Positions 1 through 5,839 of a stretch of 5,839 nucleotides of DNA are shown here, piece after piece (within the stretch, counting starts at the first letter, position 1; every line of letters starts with the position of its first letter). Under the pieces are notes generated by a model. That model saw only the letters and a program-made list of their open reading frames with translations, was not told the origin of the DNA and did not search any database. The DNA lies in the NCBI GenBank assembly GCA_004283105.1, contig SHLN01000164.1:1-5839 (forward strand). The letters run 5' to 3'. Source of the stretch: Acidimicrobiia bacterium. Lineage in GTDB: Bacteria; Actinomycetota; Acidimicrobiia; Spongiisociales; SHLN01. A program made the translations under genes and the position numbers.

Positions 1-95
1 GGCCGGGGGTGGGGTGAGAGCGCGTTCCTGTGTTCTTGCCACGCGCCCGTTCCCACCCCGAGGCCTTCGACCACTCTCGCCGAAGGCCGCGGCCG

Positions 96-127
96 TTGAC
101 TGTTGGCCGCTACTGAGCGGGTACGCT
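96..127 (+). promoter_or_regulatory. possible promoter for the P-loop protein gene
   Basis: TTGACT at 96-101 matches the -35 consensus TTGACA at five of six bases. TACGCT at 122-127 fits the actinobacterial -10 pattern TANNNT. A start about seven bases after the -10 box would fall near 134, almost directly on the ATG at 137, giving a nearly leaderless mRNA. This would explain the lack of a convincing Shine-Dalgarno sequence before that ATG. The weakness is the 20-base spacer, longer than the usual 16-19. The rest of bases 1-136 shows no gene I can support. Confidence 0.25.
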
Positions 128-136
128 CAGCAGCGA

Positions 137-1090
137 ATGCTCGACACCCTGCTCCTTCTCGCCCTTCCAGCCTCCGGCAAGTCTGAGTTGCGGCGCTACC
201 TGGACACGCTGAGTGAAGCCGAGCTGGCGGAACTCCACCTCCGGCCGAGTGTGCAGCTAGACGACTACCCGTATGTGCATCTCATGCGGCGGATCTCGGC
301 GGAACTGACGGCGCTCGGTGTGGATCCGGTCTTCTTTGCCTCCTCCGGTGAGGGATGGCTCGAGCCGCGCGACTGGGGAGCGCTCATTCATCTACTCAAC
401 GAGGACTTCGAGGCGCTGACCAACCCCGGACCGCCCGGCGGCGCAGTGGGATTGCTCGACCGCCTCGACAGGGCACGTCGAGCGGTGGGAGCTCCGGCGC
501 CCTTCGCAGCGATGCCGGCCCCCGTTCGGAAGGCGGTGTGTGCTGCCATCGAGGACGAGGTGGCCGAAGAGCAGGTGATGATTGACCAAACACATCAAAC
601 CGTCGTCATCGAGTTCGCCCGGGGCGGCCCGGACGGTGCCGAGCTCCCTCTGGCGGCTCCCCATGGCTACGGCTACTCGTTGGCTCAGCTGTCGGAAGCC
701 ATCCTCGAATCTGCCGCCATTCTCTACGTCTGGGTCGACCCGGCCGAGAGCCGGAAGCGAAACCGGGACCGGGCTAAGCCCGGGCCGGACGGAGACGCCT
801 CGATCCTTCACCACGGGGTGCCCGAGTCCGTCATGAGAGACGAGTACGGCACCGACGACATCGAGTGGCTCATGGAGCACAGCGACCGGCCCGGGACCGT
901 CACCGTGTCCGCCCACGGCCGCGTCTTCCATCTTCCGATCGTGCGATTCGACAATCGGGTCGATCGGACTTCGTTTCTGCGGGCCGCTTCGACCGAGTGG
1001 GACGAGGGTCGCCTGGCGGAGCTCCGGGCCGCTCTGACGGCCGACTTCGCTCGACTGGCACAACTCAGCACTGAAGTGGCCGGGGGCTAG
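137..1090 (+). CDS. uncharacterised P-loop (kinase-like) NTPase
   Basis: This encodes a 317-aa soluble protein that I do not recognise as a named family. Residues 5-8 form a hydrophobic strand leading into ALPASGKS (9-16). That is a Walker A loop with Ala in place of the first Gly of GxxxxGK[ST], but with Gly14, Lys15 and Ser16 intact. LDDYPY (41-46) resembles the substrate-contacting segment of small-molecule kinases. TVVIEFARGG (155-164) is a strand ending in an acidic residue, a candidate Walker B. VDPAESRKRNRDRA (200-213) looks like the Arg-rich lid of nucleoside or nucleotide kinases. A kinase or phosphotransferase is therefore an inference; the substrate is unknown. The frame stays open back to a GTG at 14, but those 41 extra residues look like translated leader, and starting at ATG 137 puts the P-loop at the N-terminus as expected. 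The stop is 30 bases before the universal stress protein start, so co-transcription is likely. Confidence 0.8.
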   Translation: MLDTLLLLALPASGKSELRRYLDTLSEAELAELHLRPSVQLDDYPYVHLMRRISAELTALGVDPVFFASSGEGWLEPRDWGALIHLLNEDFEALTNPGPPGGAVGLLDRLDRARRAVGAPAPFAAMPAPVRKAVCAAIEDEVAEEQVMIDQTHQTVVIEFARGGPDGAELPLAAPHGYGYSLAQLSEAILESAAILYVWVDPAESRKRNRDRAKPGPDGDASILHHGVPESVMRDEYGTDDIEWLMEHSDRPGTVTVSAHGRVFHLPIVRFDNRVDRTSFLRAASTEWDEGRLAELRAALTADFARLAQLSTEVAGG

Positions 1091-1107
1091 CCTCAGCTCA
1101 AGGGTTT

Positions 1108-1115
1108 GGAAGGAG
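1108..1115 (+). promoter_or_regulatory. ribosome binding site deciding the usp start
   Basis: GGAAGGAG is a strong Shine-Dalgarno sequence, five bases before GTG at 1121. It overlaps the codons that follow the in-frame TTG at 1106, so the longer reading from TTG would bury its own ribosome site. This fixes the start at 1121. An ATG at 1116 is out of frame with the stress protein and is too close to the site. Confidence 0.8.
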
Positions 1116-1120
1116 ATGCA

Positions 1121-1534
1121 GTGGCGACGATTGTTGTCGGCTACACCGACACTCTGGAAGGTGAGGCTGCCCTCGCACGGGCCATGGACGAGGCCAAATT
1201 GCGCGGTGCACACCTCGAGGTGGTTCACTCCCACAAGGAGGGGCGGGGGATCGATGCCGATGAGATCCTGCACTACAACGAGGTGATGGCGAACATCGAT
1301 CGCCGACTGGACGAGGCGGAGATAGATCACGCCACCCACGACTACATCCAGGGCCAGGCGCCGGCGGAGGATATCGTTGCGTGTGCTCGCATCACCGGGG
1401 CAGAACTCATTGTCATCGGACTGAGGAACCGGACCAAGACCGGCAAGTATCTGATGGGCAGCGTCGCCCAGGACGTGATGCTGAACGCCCCGTGCTCCGT
1501 GCTTGCCGTCCGTCCGGCCGACGTGCCCGCTTGA
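1121..1534 (+). CDS. universal stress protein (UspA family)
   Basis: This encodes a 137-aa single-domain universal stress protein, the usual size for the family. It opens with the beta strand ATIVVGYTD (2-10), whose Asp10 sits where the family's nucleotide-contacting Asp lies. It closes with the signature IVIGLRNRTKTGKYLMGS (97-114) and a final strand CSVLAVR (125-131). The family ATP-binding pattern is G-2x-G-9x-G-[ST]. Gly100, Gly113 and Ser114 fit, but the middle Gly is Asn103. Polar residues there are found in a subfamily with GxRxR-type loops, so ATP binding is plausible but not assured. Such proteins are cytoplasmic, usually dimeric, and help cells survive starvation, hypoxia or other stress; the exact role here cannot be read from sequence. 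The gene starts 30 bases after the P-loop gene, suggesting a shared transcript. No convincing terminator follows it. Confidence 0.93.
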   Translation: MATIVVGYTDTLEGEAALARAMDEAKLRGAHLEVVHSHKEGRGIDADEILHYNEVMANIDRRLDEAEIDHATHDYIQGQAPAEDIVACARITGAELIVIGLRNRTKTGKYLMGSVAQDVMLNAPCSVLAVRPADVPA

Positions 1535-1582
1535 TCCGCTGATCAGCACCCCAACAGTCCATCGCGCGGCCCCGCCAACGGG

Positions 1583-1588
1583 TAACGT
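1583..1588 (+). promoter_or_regulatory. candidate -10 box for leaderless gdh mRNA
   Basis: TAACGT fits the TANNNT -10 pattern of actinobacterial housekeeping promoters. Its last T lies exactly seven bases before the GTG at 1595, the geometry seen when transcription begins on the first base of the start codon. No Shine-Dalgarno sequence lies between 1575 and 1594. No clear -35 box is visible 16-19 bases upstream, which is common for such promoters but weakens the call. AACGTT at its centre is flanked by GGG (1580-1582) and CCC (1590-1592), a rough dyad that could alternatively be an operator. Confidence 0.35.
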
Positions 1589-1594
1589 TCCCTT

Positions 1595-4500
1595 GTGAGC
1601 TCGACCGACGAGAAGGCTGCCGACCCGGCCTCGTCTTCATCCGCCCTCCGGGATGCCGCCCTCGCGGAGTTCTCGCAGGCCTTCCTTCGTCGTCTGCCCG
1701 ATGCCTACACGGCCTCGGTCTCGGCCGAGTCCCTGTGGGGCCAGATCGAGAGCGTGTTCAAGTTCGCCGAGAGCCGGCGCGGCGATCCGGTCGCCGTCCG
1801 GGTCTTCGATCCTGATCTCGAACAGGACGGATATGAGGCCCCCGGCACCGTGGTCGACCTCAACGTCAACGACAGCCCGTTCATCGTTGACTCTGTGACC
1901 GCCGCGCTCGAGCAGGCGGGGCAGCGGGTAGTGACAGAAGTCCACACCGTCGTCGGAACGGTTCGTTCCAAGGCGGGTGCACTGCTCGACGTGACTCCCG
2001 CCCGGGGTGCCGACCGGAGGGAGGCGATCCAGCACTACCAACTTCGCGACCGGCTCGACGAGCCTGCCCGGGTTGAGCTCGAGAAGGCGTTGCGGGGCGT
2101 GCTGGGAGACGTGCAAGCGGCCGTGCGTGACTTTGAGCCGATGCAGGGGATCGTGGAACGGATGAAGGAGGTTGCCCGGGAGGGGGCAGGCAGGTATTCG
2201 TCGGAGATCGTTTCGGAGTCCGAGCAGTTCCTCGACTGGCTGCTCGATCTCAACTTTATCTTCCTCGGATATCGCGAGTATGCCATTACCGATGAGGATG
2301 GTGAGCCGGCGCTCTCGGTCGTTCCGGGCAGCGGCCTAGGCCTGCTGCGGGATACCGACACGTCTCGATATTCGGCGCCGGTGCCGATCTCCGAGCTGCC
2401 GGTGGATCTGCGAGCGAGGTACTCGGAGGGATTCCTCGTAGTCGTGAGCAAGACCAATCGGATTTCCACCGTTCACCGCCCGGCTCGGATGGACTACATC
2501 GGGATTCGACACATCGGACCGGATGGCTCGGTGATCGGCGAGGCCCGATTGATCGGGCTGTTCACTTCGCGGGCCTACATGTCTGAGGCCGCCTCCGTGC
2601 CGATCCTGCGGGGAAAGCTCGGCCAAATCCTGCAAGAGGATGATCTCATCGAGGGTTCGCATGACCACAAAGCGATGGTGCAGCTGTTCAATAGCTTCCC
2701 GAAGGATGAGTTGTGGTCGATGTCGGTCGACGATCTCCGCAACAGCATCCATGCGCTGCAGCAGTCGGCCCAGCAGGAGAACGTTCGCCTGTTTGTTCAT
2801 CCCGACCTGCTCGAACGCAGTGTCTCGCTCCTGGTGGTCATGCCGCGAGAGCGCTTCTCGGCCACCCTCCGCCGGCGCCTTCAGAAACTGTTCCTCAAGC
2901 GATTTCAGGGCTCGAACATCGACTATCAGCTGTCGCTCGGAGAAGGGGGTCCCGCCCGAATTCACTTCACTCTCTGGGTGACCGGTGGCTCGGTGCCGGA
3001 TGTGCCGTTCGAGGAGCTGCAGCAGGAGGTGATCGAGCTCTCCCGGACCTGGGACGACCGCCTTTCTGACGTCGTGGGTGAGCGGTTTGGCGAAGCGGCC
3101 GGCGATCTGGTCGAGCGCTGGTCACCTCGCATGCCCGACTACTACAAGACCTCCACCCGTCTCGATATCGCCGCCGGGGACCTGGTCATGCTTGATGAGC
3201 TCATGGCCGGCGATCGAGGCGTTGCCGTCGGCCTTCAGAACGACACCCACCCCTCAGAGTCGCTCACCAGGCTGGCCGTGTACTCGCGGGGAGGAAAGCA
3301 GGAGTTGTCTGCGATCCTTCCCGTGCTCGAGGCTCTCGGGCTCAGGGTGGTGGAGGAGGTTCCCACCCGACTCGTCGGCACCGGAGAGGTCCTCATCCAC
3401 GACTTCGGGGTGCGCGGGCCGGGGGGTGGCCTGCTCGACCTCGATCGGTGCGCCGACCGTGTTGCAGAAGCGGTGAGCGAGGTCCTGGAGATGGGCGCTG
3501 AATTCGATTCCCTCGACCGTCTCATCACGGCTTCCCGGCTCGACTGGCGCCAGGTTGGGATTTTGCGGGCCTATCGGACCTACTGGCGGCGGGTTCGTCC
3601 CCGCTTCACCAACGAGTACATGAACCACGCGTTCGTGGAGAACCCGGAAATCGCCGAAGCCCTCATCGCGTTGTTTCAGGCCCGGTTCGACCCGGCCAGC
3701 GACGGTGCCGAGGCCGACGAGTTACGGGCCAACCTCCTCGAGCAACTGGACGCCGTGCGATCCCTCGATCAGGATCTCATTCTGAGGGCGGTCCTCGGGC
3801 TCATCGAGGCAACTGTGCGCACCAACGCGTTCCAGCCGGACCGCGGCTATCTCAGCTTCAAGATCCGATCGGCCGAGGTGCCGGATATGCCCGAGCCTCA
3901 CCCGCTCTTTGAGATCTACGTCTACGCGCCGGGGGTGGAAGGCATCCATCTGCGAGGTGGCATGGTCGCGCGGGGTGGTATTCGATGGTCGTCCCGCATG
4001 GAGGATTACCGGACCGAGGTGCTTGGCCTCATGAAGGCCCAGCGGACCAAGAATGCGATCATCGTGCCGGGCGGCGCCAAGGGCGGGTTTGTGCTGCGGC
4101 GTCCGCCCCTTCCCGGTGAGTCCATGGGGGAAGCGATCGAGCGGGCCTACAAGACCTTCATCTACGGTTTGCTCGACATCACCGACAATTTCGTCGGCGG
4201 CGAGATCGGCCGCCCAGCCCACGTGCGCCACCATGACGATGATGACCCCTACCTCGTGGTGGCGGCAGACCGGGGTACTGCCCGTTTCTCCGACACGGCG
4301 AATGCGATCGCTGCCGAATACGGCTTCTGGCTGGGGGACGCCTTCGCCTCAGGTGGTTCAGCCGGGTACGACCACAAGGTGCTCGCCATCACAGCCCGCG
4401 GTGCATGGGAATCGGCGAAGCGGCACTTCCACGACCTCGGAACCGATGTGACCCGGACCCCGATCACGGTGGTGGGTATCGGCGATATGTCGGGCGACGT

Positions 4501-5839
4501 TTTCGGGAACGGCATGCTTCTTTCCGAGCATCTCCAACTGGTGGCGGCGTTCGATCACCGTCACATCTTTGTCGACCCCACTCCGGATCCGGCCACGAGT
4601 TTTGTCGAGCGCCGGCGCCTGTTTGACCTGCCCGGCTCGAGCTGGGACGACTATGACCGGAGCCTGCTGTCGCCCGGCGGAGGGGTGTTCCCGCGCGATG
4701 CGAAGCGGATCGACCTGTCCGACGAGATCCGTAGCGCGCTCGAGATCGAGGCCACGTCTGTGACACCGGTCGAACTCGTGCGGTCCATCCTTCTCGCCCC
4801 GGTTGATTTGTTGTGGAACGGCGGCATCGGAACGTATGTAAAGGCCACGTCGGAGACCGACGCCGATGCCGATGACCGCTCGAACGACGCCGTGCGGGTA
4901 AACGGCGAGGAACTCCGTTGCTGGGTGGTGGTGGAAGGCGGCAACCTCGGCCTCACCCAGAAGGGACGTATCGAATACGCCGCCCGCGGAGGACGGATCA
5001 ACGCGGATTTCATCGACAACTCCGGCGGGGTCGATTGCTCCGACCGTGAGGTCAATCTCAAGATCCTTCTACGCCTCGCCCAGGAGCGGGGCGAGCTTGC
5101 GTCAGAAGATCGGGCCGGGATCATCGCGTCGGTGACCGAGGATGTCACCGACCGGGTTGTCTACGACAACTTCCTGCAGGCGCAGATCCTTTCACAGGAG
5201 GCGGGGCGGTCGTCGGACAATCTCGAGGCGTTCGACGATCTCATGAAGGTACTCGAGGGCGAAGGAATGCTCGATCGTGTCATCGAATACCTCCCTTCCT
5301 CGGAGGAACTGGCCGAGCGCACACGCGAGCGATCGGGCCTGGAACGTCCCGAGCTTGCTGTCCTGCTTGCCTACGCCAAGCGGTGGCTCCGGCTCGCCCT
5401 CCTGCGGTCTGACGTCCCTGATGGGTTCGAGTTTGCCGACGATCTCATGGAGTACTTCCCTGAACCGATCGTCAAGCGGTTCGGACCTCTGGCTGTCGAC
5501 CATCCGTTGCGCCGAGAAATCATCGCCACCCGGGTGGCCAACCGGGTGGTCAATTCCGAGGGGATCACCTTCGTGAGCAGGTTGGGGATCGAGACCGGGG
5601 CCTCACCAGCCGAGGTCGTGCGCGCCTACCAGGCGGGTTTGGCGCTGACCGGCGCCGTGGAGCGGTGGGAGGCGGTGGAGGCTCTCGATGCGTCGATCGG
5701 ACCCCAGGTCCGGGGCGAGCTCATGGATGGGGTCGACCGGCTCGTGGAAGCCATGACCCGTTGGTACCTGCGGCGGGGGACGGGCGGAGAGGCGCCTGCG
5801 CCCACCAGGACCGCCTTCGACGCCCTCGCCGCGATCATC
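1595..5839 (+). CDS. gdh: NAD-specific glutamate dehydrogenase, large (180-kDa) type, 3' end missing
   Basis: The enzyme catalyses glutamate + NAD+ + water to 2-oxoglutarate + ammonia + NADH in the cytoplasm, mainly for glutamate catabolism. The reading frame is open for 1415 codons to the window edge; the family runs to about 1550-1650 aa, so the C-terminal end is missing. Residues 1-29 are a variable Ser/Ala-rich lead. The long regulatory N-terminal half (ACT-like and helical segments in this family) shows NDSPFIVDSV (92-101), LDWLLDLNFIFLGYREY (about 213-229), PARMDYIG (296-303), ENPEIAE (682-688) and ARFDP (696-700). The catalytic half has GGMVARGGIRWS (788-799), KNAIIVPGGAKGG (819-831, with Lys829 the likely catalytic lysine), DITDN (861-865), the Rossmann loop GIGDMSGDVFGNG (961-973), LLWNGGIGTY (1072-1081), VEGGNLGLTQ (1113-1122) and FIDNSGGVDCSD (1139-1150). 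No frameshift or lost key residue is seen. An in-frame TAA at 1583 leaves GTG 1595 as the first possible start. Mycobacterial homologues are inhibited by the FHA protein GarA; no such gene lies here. Confidence 0.97.
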   Translation, partial: MSSTDEKAADPASSSSALRDAALAEFSQAFLRRLPDAYTASVSAESLWGQIESVFKFAESRRGDPVAVRVFDPDLEQDGYEAPGTVVDLNVNDSPFIVDSVTAALEQAGQRVVTEVHTVVGTVRSKAGALLDVTPARGADRREAIQHYQLRDRLDEPARVELEKALRGVLGDVQAAVRDFEPMQGIVERMKEVAREGAGRYSSEIVSESEQFLDWLLDLNFIFLGYREYAITDEDGEPALSVVPGSGLGLLRDTDTSRYSAPVPISELPVDLRARYSEGFLVVVSKTNRISTVHRPARMDYIGIRHIGPDGSVIGEARLIGLFTSRAYMSEAASVPILRGKLGQILQEDDLIEGSHDHKAMVQLFNSFPKDELWSMSVDDLRNSIHALQQSAQQENVRLFVHPDLLERSVSLLVVMPRERFSATLRRRLQKLFLKRFQGSNIDYQLSLGEGGPARIHFTLWVTGGSVPDVPFEELQQEVIELSRTWDDRLSDVVGERFGEAAGDLVERWSPRMPDYYKTSTRLDIAAGDLVMLDELMAGDRGVAVGLQNDTHPSESLTRLAVYSRGGKQELSAILPVLEALGLRVVEEVPTRLVGTGEVLIHDFGVRGPGGGLLDLDRCADRVAEAVSEVLEMGAEFDSLDRLITASRLDWRQVGILRAYRTYWRRVRPRFTNEYMNHAFVENPEIAEALIALFQARFDPASDGAEADELRANLLEQLDAVRSLDQDLILRAVLGLIEATVRTNAFQPDRGYLSFKIRSAEVPDMPEPHPLFEIYVYAPGVEGIHLRGGMVARGGIRWSSRMEDYRTEVLGLMKAQRTKNAIIVPGGAKGGFVLRRPPLPGESMGEAIERAYKTFIYGLLDITDNFVGGEIGRPAHVRHHDDDDPYLVVAADRGTARFSDTANAIAAEYGFWLGDAFASGGSAGYDHKVLAITARGAWESAKRHFHDLGTDVTRTPITVVGIGDMSGDVFGNGMLLSEHLQLVAAFDHRHIFVDPTPDPATSFVERRRLFDLPGSSWDDYDRSLLSPGGGVFPRDAKRIDLSDEIRSALEIEATSVTPVELVRSILLAPVDLLWNGGIGTYVKATSETDADADDRSNDAVRVNGEELRCWVVVEGGNLGLTQKGRIEYAARGGRINADFIDNSGGVDCSDREVNLKILLRLAQERGELASEDRAGIIASVTEDVTDRVVYDNFLQAQILSQEAGRSSDNLEAFDDLMKVLEGEGMLDRVIEYLPSSEELAERTRERSGLERPELAVLLAYAKRWLRLALLRSDVPDGFEFADDLMEYFPEPIVKRFGPLAVDHPLRREIIATRVANRVVNSEGITFVSRLGIETGASPAEVVRAYQAGLALTGAVERWEAVEALDASIGPQVRGELMDGVDRLVEAMTRWYLRRGTGGEAPAPTRTAFDALAAII

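Noticed and set aside
14..136. N-terminal extension of the P-loop protein from GTG 14
   Set aside because: The 41 extra residues are of low information and contain no motif; they would push the P-loop far from the N-terminus, and the stretch holds a promoter-like -35/-10 pair.
137..175. Possible signal peptide at the N-terminus of the P-loop protein (hydrophobic DTLLLLALPASG)
   Set aside because: There is no positively charged start, the hydrophobic run is short, and it leads straight into GKS, as the first beta strand of a P-loop fold does.
1085..1092. Palindrome GGCTAGCC across the stop codon of the P-loop gene
   Set aside because: Eight bases with no loop or T-run; not a terminator and too short to be notable.
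1106..1120. TTG start for the stress protein, five codons earlier
   Set aside because: The strong ribosome site at 1108-1115 lies inside those codons and is correctly spaced for GTG 1121; the protein then begins directly with the family's first beta strand.
1538..1547. Perfect 10-base palindrome GCTGATCAGC just after the usp stop
   Set aside because: It has no loop and no T-run, so it cannot form a usual terminator hairpin; a palindrome this short can arise by chance. An operator role cannot be excluded but has no support.
392..1549. Long antisense open frame of 385 codons on the minus strand
   Set aside because: It lies opposite two well-supported genes, its translation shows no recognisable domain, and long antisense open frames are expected where third codon positions are GC-rich. 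The other minus-strand open frames under the dehydrogenase are dismissed for the same reason.
4234..4248. Run of acidic residues (DDDD) and the nearby DADADD stretch at about 4859-4876 as possible unusual insertions in the dehydrogenase
   Set aside because: Both sit in segments that are acidic in the family generally, between well-conserved motifs, with no sign of frame change.

Overview
The window is GC-rich throughout and strongly GC-biased at third codon positions. It uses GTG starts and carries a 180-kDa-class NAD-glutamate dehydrogenase. Together these suggest a high-GC actinobacterium, perhaps an acidimicrobial or other deep-branching lineage. That placement is an inference from composition and protein flavour, not a demonstrated assignment. 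I see no mobile elements, CRISPR arrays, RNA genes or phage features. The region reads as ordinary chromosomal housekeeping DNA.

All three genes lie on the + strand and fill nearly the whole window. Bases 1-136 are a non-coding leader with a possible promoter. From 137 to 1090 lies an unrecognised P-loop (kinase-like) protein of 317 aa. After 30 bases comes a 137-aa universal stress protein (1121-1534), which has a strong ribosome binding site and probably belongs to the same transcript. A 60-base gap (1535-1594) follows, with no Shine-Dalgarno sequence but with a TAACGT box placed where a leaderless promoter would put it. From 1595 to the right edge runs the NAD-dependent glutamate dehydrogenase. 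It is intact as far as it goes (1415 codons) but is cut off by the window, lacking an estimated 150-200 C-terminal residues.

Functionally, the dehydrogenase oxidises glutamate to 2-oxoglutarate and ammonia, joining amino-acid catabolism to the TCA cycle. The universal stress protein is a small, probably nucleotide-binding regulator or chaperone-like protein. The P-loop protein's substrate is unknown. Co-location may be incidental: the dehydrogenase appears to have its own start signal. I do not see a previously undescribed multi-gene system. The most novel single item is the P-loop protein, and the most interesting regulatory reading is the possible leaderless dehydrogenase mRNA.
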